From contig NC_134963.1 of the NCBI RefSeq assembly GCF_965638725.1, positions 131,501 through 195,500 of the forward strand: a stretch of DNA of 64,000 bases. The letters run 5' to 3'. Origin of the DNA: Aptenodytes patagonicus. Its lineage: Eukaryota > Chordata > Aves > Sphenisciformes > Spheniscidae. The notes beneath the pieces were generated by a model. That model saw only the letters and a program-made list of their open reading frames with translations. It had not been told where the DNA came from and searched no databases. Positions 54,801 through 60,480 of the stretch are shown here, in pieces. The position numbers and the translations under genes were made by a program. Each line of letters opens with the position of its first letter. The stretch's first letter is position 1.

Positions 54801-57054
54801 CCCCTTTTTTTTTTCCAGTTAAAAAGAGATCCCTAGTAAATCTCTAAATTAATTTCAGCAAACGTGATCTCACAAATATCATACTTCAAAATAGCATTCC
54901 CATTCAACTTCTTTTGCTTTCATTAAGGCATTTTTGTTTCTCCCACACATTGAATAGGAAACTGAGCATAAGGAAAGCAAAGACATCGTGTGAATGCACC
55001 CATCATTACTTACTTCTCCTGTGATTGGATTGGTTCCGTATTTCTTTATCCAAGGAACAATGCTCCTGAAAAGAGAAGGAATAAAGTAGTAAGTGACAAA
55101 CACCATCAGAAACCTCTATTGATGAGCATGATTATTTTTGCCAACTTGCTAAGACCAAATGATGATTACACAGCTGTAACCAGTTCAACAACACAAAAAT
55201 AAAATTAAGTACAGACAGTAACTTACAGTATGTCAAAGACTGTCCCATCTGGTGTGCAAACTGGGTATTCAAATGGCTGCAGAGACAAACTAGAAAAAAA
55301 GTACACATTCTTTTTAGCAAAATCAACTGGAAATCACGATGACAGAAGCAAATAACATTTTGCTGATTCACTTGCACATTAAATCAAGGCCTATACCAGT
55401 GAAAATACTGAGTGGCTGCCAATACCCACTACCCGATTCTACATAAATTAGGTTAACAACAAAATCCATGAAAGGAACTGGTGCAGTTCAGTAATGTGTA
55501 GCTGCCAGCACTCACAGCCATAGAGCCACGGGATGCTGTAATACCCCCCAGCCCGCTTCCATTGCCATGTTGGGCCCCACCAGCACAAAAGATGGTTCAA
55601 GCAGAAACACTCACTGCCTTTGCACTGAAACGGGCTAGGGAGTAACTGGCAATCACCTTCAGCATCCCCTGCTAGTGATGCTTCCATAATCCAGCCAGCT
55701 TTTAGCCAAGCAGCAGTAGTTCATAGATATGGATGCTAACTTCTTGAACTATTCCATTTACAAGAGGATTTCTAACCCACCTCTACTAACTCCCCTCTTT
55801 CACTCCAGCACTTCAAGCAGTAAACTCTAAACACAAAAAATTAGCATAAATATTCCTTCAATCTACCTAACCACTGCCTCAGAAAGATGAGTGATTGACC
55901 AAGCATATTCTGAGCAGGGAAAAGTAGATTCAAGCCCTGATTACGCAGATTTGAAAGACTGGGATGTACACGATAATCGTTCTGAATTATTTTATCACTT
56001 GTATATCCTTTTAGCCATCAGCTCCAATCTCTGCAGACACTAATCATGGAAAGTATAGATATTGTTTCAGTTCTTATTGAACTTTTTCTTGTTGCATTAC
56101 TATCATAGCAGGCACAAGTCAATGAAAGTAACTACCTCCGAAGAACATGGCTTCAGTGTCAACAGCCTGATAAATAGATCATTTAATATATGATAATGTA
56201 AATTTGTTGTCTTACCTGCAGTGATCAAATGATAAACGTCTAAAATTAGTTCGTGGAAGGTCTGTTTATGGAAAAAAACACAACAGAATTTTAATAAATA
56301 CATAGTATTCTAGGTAACAAAGAAACATTTGAAAGTTACATTTTGCTATATATGTGGTGGCAAGTTACTGATGACAAGGATAAATACACTAAACCTTGCA
56401 AAACTGTAACTAAAATGGGACTTCTCCTGCAGAGCACAAGTACACTCCTCAACTGAAATTACACAATCAGAAAAAAATCAAAACAGGGCTCTGACAAACC
56501 GACAGCACTGAGTTTAAAGTTGGCGATTAACACTGTAATCACCTTCAAGCTCTGCCCTAGCAGTGGGCACAGAACTTGTTGAAGGCAGGGACAGCTCATC
56601 TGGGCGTTAAACCTCGAATTTCTGCCATTTTCACGCTGACCGGCTCCGCTGATTTTAGGCCCCCCAATTGCAGAGCCCAGGGGTTCAGAGGGCGGTTCGG
56701 GAGAAGCTCAGACACCTCTGCTGCAGCCAGAGGATGCTCTGCTCAAGGAGGTCACTTCATCAGCCACCCCGCATTAAATGACCCCACTGAAGTCAATGGC
56801 GGGGGGGGGACGACGGGGACGGACCCTTCACCCCTTTACCTGCTTTCTTGCCCCCGTAGAACTGCGTGTACTCCGCGCACGTGATGTACCTGCCGAGACA
56901 GCGGAGTCACTCACAGGCAGCCGCAGGACACCCACGCCCTCCCCACACCCCGCGTGTCCGCGCACCCCCGGAGGCCCCGAGGCACCCCCCGCCCCGCCGG
57001 GTCCGCCCTCGCGCCCGCTCACATCTTGTCCTTCTGGTGCTGCCTCTTCCCCAT
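4763..57054 (-). CDS. PPIL2: PPIL2 gene, exons 1-14 (residues 1-340; 3' part outside window)
   Basis: PPIL2 (Cyp60) is a nuclear U-box E3 ligase and cyclophilin-family protein associated with spliceosomes. Exons, 5' to 3' on the minus strand: 57054-57023, 56889-56840, 56261-56216, 55289-55227, 55065-55014, 41192-41141, 38960-38869, 37073-36984, 25467-25392, 23982-23822, 22250-22175, 19066-18960, 6292-6203, 4796-4763. All junctions are GT-AG, and the phases add up to an uninterrupted 1021-nt reading frame. The protein opens [10 protein letters not shown]. The U-box follows at about residues 35-108, then a linker rich in charged residues ([10 protein letters not shown] near 230), then the cyclophilin fold from about residue 280 with F-H-R at 321-323 and Q-G-G-D at 331-334. 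The known vertebrate protein is about 520 residues, so roughly 180 C-terminal residues are off the left edge. Identification is from recall of the human protein; agreement is near-complete along the whole length. Confidence 0.96.
4797..6202. other. PPIL2: PPIL2 intron 13
   Basis: 1.4 kb, containing the CT/C13 tract. Nothing else recognised. Confidence 0.85.
5843..5870. repeat. (CT)n followed by C13
   Basis: A short CT-repeat runs into 13 consecutive C, in PPIL2 intron 13. A purine-rich, G-run-containing sequence in the transcript strand. Confidence 0.9.
6203..6292 (-). CDS. PPIL2: PPIL2 exon 13 (cyclophilin domain)
   Basis: Encodes [19 protein letters not shown] followed by [11 protein letters not shown], residues 300-329. 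The F-H-R triad at 321-323 includes the arginine equivalent to the catalytic Arg of cyclophilin A. Acceptor TTTCAG, donor GTGAGT. Phase 0 at both ends. Confidence 0.96.
6864..6894. repeat. A31 homopolymer
   Basis: Thirty-one A on the plus strand in PPIL2 intron 12, about 570 bp upstream of exon 13 in transcript direction, where it reads as U31. No recognisable retroposon body lies next to it. Confidence 0.95.
10992..11007. repeat. T16 homopolymer
   Basis: Sixteen T on the plus strand in PPIL2 intron 12. Confidence 0.95.
13416..13434. repeat. (GTTT)n microsatellite
   Basis: Short tandem GTTT units in PPIL2 intron 12. Confidence 0.8.
14289..14302. repeat. (TA)7 microsatellite
   Basis: Seven TA units in PPIL2 intron 12. 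Confidence 0.9.
14600..14712 (-). repeat. MIR/CORE-type relic, reverse orientation, PPIL2 intron 12
   Basis: The order GCAACTCCATGGCAAAGGCA, CAGAATTCAGGG, CCTAGTTCTCCACTCTATCC and ATTATACCACACTGC resembles the reverse complement of the MIR 3' half (variable bases, then the CACTA-CC-CACTGC end). Divergence is high. Confidence 0.4.
18561..18625 (+). repeat. MIR-like SINE relic in PPIL2 intron 12
   Basis: GTTCTGCCAGTAACCTGCTG, then TGTAACCTTGGGTTATTCTC and a pyrimidine-rich CTCTGTGCTC, resemble the MIR core by eye. Alignment to a repeat library would be needed for certainty. Confidence 0.5.
18960..19066 (-). CDS. PPIL2: PPIL2 exon 12 (start of cyclophilin domain)
   Basis: Encodes (A)[15 protein letters not shown], then [16 protein letters not shown] and HCDM, residues 264-299. 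The first cyclophilin beta strands ([15 protein letters not shown]) are here. The acceptor is GATACAG. The donor is GTATTG, the weakest in the gene, but no better GT keeps the frame. The next exon joins in phase to give DM|TPRTC. Confidence 0.93.
19067..22174. other. PPIL2: PPIL2 intron 11
   Basis: 3.1 kb, of which about 1.9 kb is the sense-oriented CR1 copy. Only about 143 bp of other sequence separate the CR1 tail from the exon 12 acceptor. Confidence 0.9.
19210..21109 (-). mobile_element. CR1 LINE, 5'-truncated, in PPIL2 intron 11 (sense to PPIL2)
   Basis: A chicken-repeat-1 non-LTR retrotransposon of about 1.9 kb. Its 3' end is at 19210 with the ATTCTATGA-type tail, and its 5' end is truncated near 21109. 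An open frame at 20956-19322 (544 codons, opened by TTG, so not the true start) carries a reverse transcriptase domain with [24 protein letters not shown] and the catalytic FADD. Upstream the frame is broken by one missing base in an A-rich tract near 21000. The C-terminus is also shifted at a C7/G7 run (19345-19351), so it ends RRYLKDV. There is no endonuclease domain and no convincing target-site duplication, so the copy cannot be autonomous. Confidence 0.95.
22175..22250 (-). CDS. PPIL2: PPIL2 exon 11
   Basis: Encodes [17 protein letters not shown] then VPETTHEA, plus one base of the next Ala. Rich in Ser and Thr, an interdomain linker. Acceptor AAACAG, donor GTACCA. Confidence 0.95.
22251..23821. 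other. PPIL2: PPIL2 intron 10
   Basis: 1.6 kb. Contains the C12-G-C9 tract; nothing else recognised. Confidence 0.85.
22673..22694. repeat. C12-G-C9 tract
   Basis: A cytosine tract interrupted by one G, about 0.4 kb upstream of PPIL2 exon 11 (intron 10). The transcribed RNA carries the matching G-runs, so a G-quadruplex could form in the pre-mRNA (inference). Confidence 0.92.
23822..23982 (-). CDS. PPIL2: PPIL2 exon 10
   Basis: The longest exon in the window. It encodes (D)[34 protein letters not shown], and [19 protein letters not shown]. The region is strongly charged and mostly helical in appearance, linking the U-box and cyclophilin domains; its KKK cluster may contribute to nuclear localisation (inference). 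Acceptor ATCTAG, donor GTAAGT. Confidence 0.97.
23983..25391. other. PPIL2: PPIL2 intron 9
   Basis: 1.4 kb of AT-rich sequence with short A and T runs. No gene or repeat family recognised. Confidence 0.85.
25392..25467 (-). CDS. PPIL2: PPIL2 exon 9
   Basis: Encodes [19 protein letters not shown] followed by IKVIDP and one base of Asp. Acceptor TTTCAG, donor GTAAGG. It lies between two CR1 copies of opposite orientation in introns 8 and 11. Confidence 0.96.
27244..27261. repeat. A18 homopolymer
   Basis: Eighteen A on the plus strand in PPIL2 intron 8. Confidence 0.92.
28684..28900 (-). mobile_element. CR1 3' fragment in PPIL2 intron 8
   Basis: About 217 bp matching the last part of the longer CR1 copy at 30.3-32.4 kb in reverse orientation: the end of the coding region, the short 3' UTR and the TCATAGAATCATTGAGG tail. 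It shares the GTCGACCCAACACCACC variant with that copy, so both probably belong to the same subfamily, whereas the copy at 19-21 kb differs there. Confidence 0.9.
30299..32392 (+). mobile_element. CR1 LINE, 5'-truncated, in PPIL2 intron 8 (antisense to PPIL2)
   Basis: About 2.1 kb, beginning near 30299 inside the endonuclease-RT linker and ending in three ATTCTATG-like units at about 32368-32392. A 553-codon frame (30645-32306, TTG-opened) encodes the reverse transcriptase with [24 protein letters not shown] and FVDD in place of the usual FADD, and a full C-terminus to a TAG at 32304-32306. The upstream part (from 30341, including the segment [14 protein letters not shown]) lies in another frame because of one extra base in the A8-G-T5 stretch at 30581-30594. 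It also has an in-frame TGA at 30338-30340. Inactive copy. Confidence 0.95.
36984..37073 (-). CDS. PPIL2: PPIL2 exon 8
   Basis: Encodes [19 protein letters not shown], then [11 protein letters not shown], residues 130-159, just after the U-box. Exactly 30 codons with phase 0 at both ends, so skipping it would keep the frame. Acceptor TGTTAG, donor GTAAAC. Confidence 0.96.
37074..38868. other. PPIL2: PPIL2 intron 7
   Basis: 1.8 kb with a MIR-like relic close to the exon 7 side. Nothing else recognised. Confidence 0.85.
38725..38805 (+). repeat. MIR-like relic in PPIL2 intron 7, next to exon 7
   Basis: TTTAATTTCCCTGGCTGTAA followed by AACAAGGATAAAACCTACCT fits the MIR pattern of a CAGTTTCC-CTGTAAAATGGGGATAA-TACCTACC block, with decay. 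It ends about 60 bp from PPIL2 exon 7. Confidence 0.45.
38869..38960 (-). CDS. PPIL2: PPIL2 exon 7 (end of U-box)
   Basis: Encodes [12 protein letters not shown], then [19 protein letters not shown], residues 99-129. The CPV-F-T-F pattern is the last U-box segment. Acceptor CACCAG, donor GTAGGT. Confidence 0.97.
38961..41140. other. PPIL2: PPIL2 intron 6
   Basis: 2.2 kb. No feature recognised beyond the splice sites. Confidence 0.85.
41141..41192 (-). CDS. PPIL2: PPIL2 exon 6 (U-box)
   Basis: Encodes [17 protein letters not shown] plus one base of Gly. Acceptor is TTTTAG-like (TTCTTTAG) and donor GTAAGT. Confidence 0.96.
47599..47625. repeat. (AAAC)n microsatellite
   Basis: About six AAAC units in PPIL2 intron 5. 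Confidence 0.9.
51476..51560 (-). repeat. MIR-like relic, reverse orientation, PPIL2 intron 5
   Basis: GAGGTATTTGCCCAAGGTTA followed by CAGAGCC and TGGGGCTGAATTACAACCAC resembles the reverse MIR core (GAGG-TTGCCCAAGGTCACACAG, then GGGATT-GAACC). Old and divergent. Confidence 0.45.
54667..54687. repeat. G21 homopolymer
   Basis: Twenty-one consecutive G on the plus strand, then AGGGGA, about 0.33 kb from PPIL2 exon 5 within intron 5. The longest pure tract of its kind in the window. It is prone to length errors in sequencing. Confidence 0.93.
55014..55065 (-). CDS. PPIL2: PPIL2 exon 5 (U-box)
   Basis: Encodes [17 protein letters not shown] of the U-box helix and second loop. Acceptor is TTTCAG and donor GTAAGT, with phase 0 at the 3' end. 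Intron 4, before it, is only 161 bp; intron 5, after it, is 13.8 kb. Confidence 0.96.
55227..55289 (-). CDS. PPIL2: PPIL2 exon 4 (U-box)
   Basis: Encodes (S)[20 protein letters not shown](L), the first loop region of the U-box with the PVCTPDG motif. Acceptor is TTCTAG and donor GTAAGT. Confidence 0.96.
56216..56261 (-). CDS. PPIL2: PPIL2 exon 3
   Basis: Encodes (D)[14 protein letters not shown] plus two bases of the next Ser, the entry into the U-box. Acceptor AAACAG, donor GTAAGA. Confidence 0.95.
56840..56889 (-). CDS. PPIL2: PPIL2 exon 2
   Basis: Encodes (M)[16 protein letters not shown], the conserved stretch before the U-box. Acceptor is CGGCAG and donor GTAAAG. Intron 1 is only 133 bp and is GC-rich, inside the CpG island. 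Confidence 0.95.
57023..57054 (-). CDS. PPIL2: PPIL2 exon 1 (coding part)
   Basis: The start codon is the CAT at 57052-57054 read on the minus strand. It encodes [10 protein letters not shown] plus two bases of Met11, followed by donor GTGAGC. This N-terminus is characteristic of PPIL2, which fixes the start. The 5' UTR continues upstream into the CpG island; the transcription start is not determined. Confidence 0.96.
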
Positions 57055-58311
57055 GGCGGCGGCTCAGGCCGGGGGCCCTCGGGGACGCGGCTCCGTGGGT
57101 CCCGCCGAGCCGCCTGCACCCGGACGGCTGCGGCTGCGGCGCCCTTCCGGTGCGGGTGCGGCGGCGAAATGCCGCGCCGCGGAAACACGGGTGGTGGGCG
57201 GCGTTCCGGGGCCGGGCCGGCCTGAAGGGGGCGGGAAGCGCGGGAGCGCTGAGGGGAAGGCGCCGATGGATGCCCAGGCGCTGGCCCGCCAGCAGGATAA
57301 AGCACACGCATAAAACACGTGTGGCCTTTCGACTGTCTGAAGGCGAGTCTGTTCCCTAGTGCTTGGCGCCTAGCTAAATCTAATTTTATTTCCGTTTTTG
57401 CTGTAGCTCCGGTTGGGTCCTCCCTCACCGGCGCCAGGGCAGGGACGCCGGGGAAGCCCCGAGGGCGTTTTGGTGGCGTTTTCTGCCCGGGTCGCCTAGC
57501 GAGAAGGTCGAATCCCCCCTGTGACCTTCCCCGTTTCCCCGTCTAAACCATTAATTAATAAAAACTCCTTGGTCAACCTGCCCCTGCTCCCACACTGAAA
57601 GTGTTCCTTGTTGATTTTGCTGCAGTCTTCCTTTGACAATATAATACAGCCTTAAACAGAGTTTTCATAGCCCTTGTCTGAAAAAAGGTGCTGAATGTAA
57701 GCAGAAAATGCTAAATTATCCAATTTAAGAAAAATGCTCATCTTTGTTTAAATATGTTTTGTTGCATGGAATTTAAAATCGTAATATCCCTGGTCTGTCA
57801 GGCAGTGACAGAACCTCCCAAGAAAAAATGGGTAGAAAAACCTACATGGTATCTAATATGGCAACAGCTCTTCATAAAAAGTATTTCAGCATCTCTTCAA
57901 AGACTTAATGACAAAGAACAACTTACTTTCCCTTAGCTAATTGCCTTTAAATCCTATTAAACAGCATTCATTACAAGACTGGTATGAACAGCACAAGGCT
58001 GAACAGAATTGCCAGAATCCAAACATCTCGCCTTTAGCAGGAAGAAACAGCCAGCTGCCTCAGACCTTTCACTTACCAAACACCTCTAAAACTATCCGTG
58101 CTCATTTGTTCTTTCCTCATTAAACCATCAACCTGGCAGCTACCTACACAAAACAGTCAAGAGTCAAAATCCATGGAAGCTGATAGCCAGACTCTCACTG
58201 ACTGCACCAGGCTTTGGACCGGACCCACCTTTTCCCCAGAACATGGGGTCTATCTCTTATTTTAATCATTTTAGTGGGTTGCTTGCCTGCATACTTAAGT
58301 GCAAGATGAGC

Positions 58312-58404
58312 ACAACCTGATTTAGTTGCAGATGTCCTGCTCATTGCAGGGAGGTTGGACTAGATGACCTTTAAAGGTCCCTTCCAACCCAGTCTATGAT
58401 TCTA
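58312..58404 (+). mobile_element. CR1 3' tail fragment between HIRA and PPIL2
   Basis: Contains GGTTGGACTAGATGACCTTT and CCCTTCCAACCC, then a single TATGATTCTA tail unit. These are the diagnostic end of CR1. It is a different, probably older subfamily than the two long copies (GACTAGATGACC rather than GACTCGATGATC). Confidence 0.85.
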
Positions 58405-59426
58405 CTCTGTGAGGACTGTAATGCCTGTTCCCATGAGTGTAGACTAATTGACAATAGCATGTGACTCACTCACAGCTCTACCATGACTGGATGTCACAGT
58501 ACTATTAAACTTTTCGGACTAGAGGCCAGGGGAAGTTGGATGGCTTTCCTTATCACCTTCATTTTCCCCACCAGGTACACACAGAATCAAGCTGTGCTGT
58601 CACTACATTTCCTGCTGCTTGTTGAAAACTCACTGATGCCATGCTGAAGAATAGCTGTTCAGTCGTTTTTATTGCTCTTCAAGACACTTCAGTTGGTGTG
58701 CACATGAGATTGCTGTACAAAGAAGTAATCCAGTGTCCGTCGGGTCTGGCAGTTGAATACAGGAGGGTATTCCCCACATTTGGAGGGTTTTGTTGCCTTA
58801 AAGAACACCGCAGAGCCACCTCTCTGAAGAGGGTCAGTCCCCTTCAGCCAAAGTCCACAGTAGCACAGCTAGTCCTTGTCCTGGCTGAGGGCGAAGGATA
58901 TTGTTTGTTTCTGCTAGAAGTTTGTTTCTGCCCTTTTACAAGGGTTTAAATATACTTACTTATTTCAATACTAATTTTCTTACTCAAAAACATCTCAAAG
59001 TAAGGCAATAAATTGAGGCACACCTGAATAGCTAGGTCCTGGAAAGAACCAACACATACACTTGCTTCTTTCCCAGCACCAAGCATACTTTGGGGAACAA
59101 AACAAAGTTGATTGATTTTGGTTCCAAAACCACTCCACAAGTGAACTGCAGGCAGGCCACCAGCAGTATTTTGTTATTACAAAATGCCAAACAAGGAACA
59201 TGGCCATAACTGCACAAAGCTCATTTTTTGTTGCAGCACTGACCACTTTCGGCAGTGGTCAGGGGAGCCCATTTTGCTTTTTGTTGCCTGAGATAATGAG
59301 CACTCCCACACAGCTCCTGCTCCCTCAGCTGAGATGTGGCTCCAAGAGAAAACATAGCTGCTCTAGGGAGATCCCAAGTACTTGTCTGATCATGCTTTCA
59401 GAGGAAAGATCACCCAGACAGTATTA

Positions 59427-60363
59427 TTTATTTCTAGACATATTAACATGATTCAGCCTGCGTTGACATTTCTGGAGATGCCTGTGCCCTTTGTAATAAT
59501 TCAAGACCATGTTTTTGCTTTTTGTTTTTTAAACCAATGCAATGTTCATTTATTTTTGTACTTACAAAAAGAGCCACCCCATTGTATCCCCCCCCCCCCA
59601 ATGCCTTTTACAAACATTTAAAAATTAAAAACCAGATGATGACATGTTAATTTGGTAGAATTATTTTGAAACATAGCTTTTGTAATTAGAGTTAAATTTC
59701 CTACAAGATGACTTTGTAGAGACAGCCTGATTATCGGCCAAATAAAATTCCATATTACAAGTTAGCAAATTCTAGTACAAAAATAGTCCATGTGTTAGAA
59801 CAGCCTCTTATTATTATTATATTCACAGGAAAGAGTCTATTGGCTGCATAATACCTTAATATTTATGAAATTTCTTTTTACGTGGCTCATTCATCTAATT
59901 TAATATAGTGTTGAGCCTCAATAAATCCTCAGGCAAAAAACCCTAAACAGGGTTAAATATGCTGTTCAGTGTACTCTGAAGTACTGTGCTTTTCACAGGA
60001 CATCCAAGAAACCCCACAAACAGTTCTCAGCTAGTTTTGATATTAAAATGAGATCCAGATCCAAAAGGACCCCCCTGAAGTACATATCCATGACTTTCCA
60101 TAGAAACAGAGGCAACAGCTTCGATGGTTAAGTTTCACTTGGGAAACGGTCTAAGCTCATCCACCCATCATTTTCACAAATCCACTTGTGAGCTTCTTTA
60201 AAAACTAAAGCAGGTCACTCCCAAAGCATCTGGGACCCTTACGGCACTGCTCTCTTCAGGAGTGTCCCTACTGACCAGGCTCTCGCTCCTCTTCTGTCTC
60301 TGGTTAATGCTGTTCAGCAGTTTCTCTCGGACCAGGCCCCACAGGGAAAATCTGGGGGAAATG
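59427..60363 (-). other. HIRA: probable HIRA 3' UTR with candidate poly(A) signals
   Basis: The stretch after the HIRA stop has no further coding signal. Read on the minus strand, AATAAA hexamers occur at 59554-59549 and 59432-59427, about 0.8 and 0.9 kb after the stop. That is a plausible UTR length for HIRA. Which one is used, if either, is inference. Confidence 0.4.
59588..59599. repeat. C12 homopolymer
   Basis: Twelve C on the plus strand in the presumed HIRA 3' UTR, just before the candidate poly(A) signal in transcript order. Confidence 0.93.
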
Positions 60364-60480
60364 CTACTTGTCTCTCAAGATGTCTAGCTGCTCTTGATAT
60401 TCTGTGAAAAGCCTCTGGAAGCGGAGGTTCTGTCCAATGACAGGAAGAAGCTCTTTCAATAGTTCTCTCTTTCGTAAACC
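60364..60480 (-). CDS. HIRA: HIRA last coding exon and stop
   Basis: Encodes GLRKRELLKELLPVIGQ, NLRFQRLFTEYQEQLDIL and RDK, then TAG at 60366-60364. Acceptor GTGCAG. Human HIRA, as recalled, has Cys where this copy has Tyr in TEYQEQ. Confidence 0.96.
   Translation of the reverse strand, partial: GLRKRELLKELLPVIGQNLRFQRLFTEYQEQLDILRDK

Larger units (their letters stand above)
41193..55013. other. PPIL2: PPIL2 intron 5
   Basis: 13.8 kb, the largest intron in the window, splitting the U-box coding region. Contains the AAAC microsatellite, the G21 tract and a MIR-like relic, but no CR1. A few stretches (42.3-42.7 kb, 44.3-45.3 kb) have mixed composition that could be regulatory, but no gene is evident. 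The longest open frame (45421-45828, plus) has no recognisable motif. Confidence 0.8.
55066..56839. other. PPIL2: PPIL2 introns 2-4 region
   Basis: The spacers between exons 2, 3, 4 and 5 are 578, 926 and 161 bp. The part near exon 2 is the CpG-island edge; the rest is ordinary AT-rich intron. Confidence 0.85.
56640..57540. promoter_or_regulatory. CpG-island promoter of PPIL2
   Basis: A sharp block of GC-rich, CpG-dense sequence in an otherwise AT-rich window. It covers PPIL2 exons 1-2 and about 0.5 kb upstream, typical of a housekeeping promoter without a TATA box. Visible motifs include an ETS-type CCGGAAG on the minus strand at 57150-57144, about 90 bp before the ATG, a second TTCCGG at 57204-57209, and a CACGTG E-box at 57316-57321. 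The motif assignments are pattern matches only. Confidence 0.8.
57055..60363. other. HIRA-PPIL2 intergenic interval
   Basis: Between the HIRA stop and the PPIL2 start. It contains the probable HIRA 3' UTR (right end), a C12 run at 59588-59599, a CR1 tail fragment near 58.3 kb and the PPIL2 CpG-island promoter (left end). I see no additional gene; the open frames here are short and lack recognisable motifs. Confidence 0.7.

Noticed and set aside
56778..57428. Several long open frames (up to 193 codons) around PPIL2 exons 1-2
   Set aside because: GC-rich sequence has few stop codons; the products are Arg/Pro/Gly/Ala-rich and overlap the promoter and first exons.
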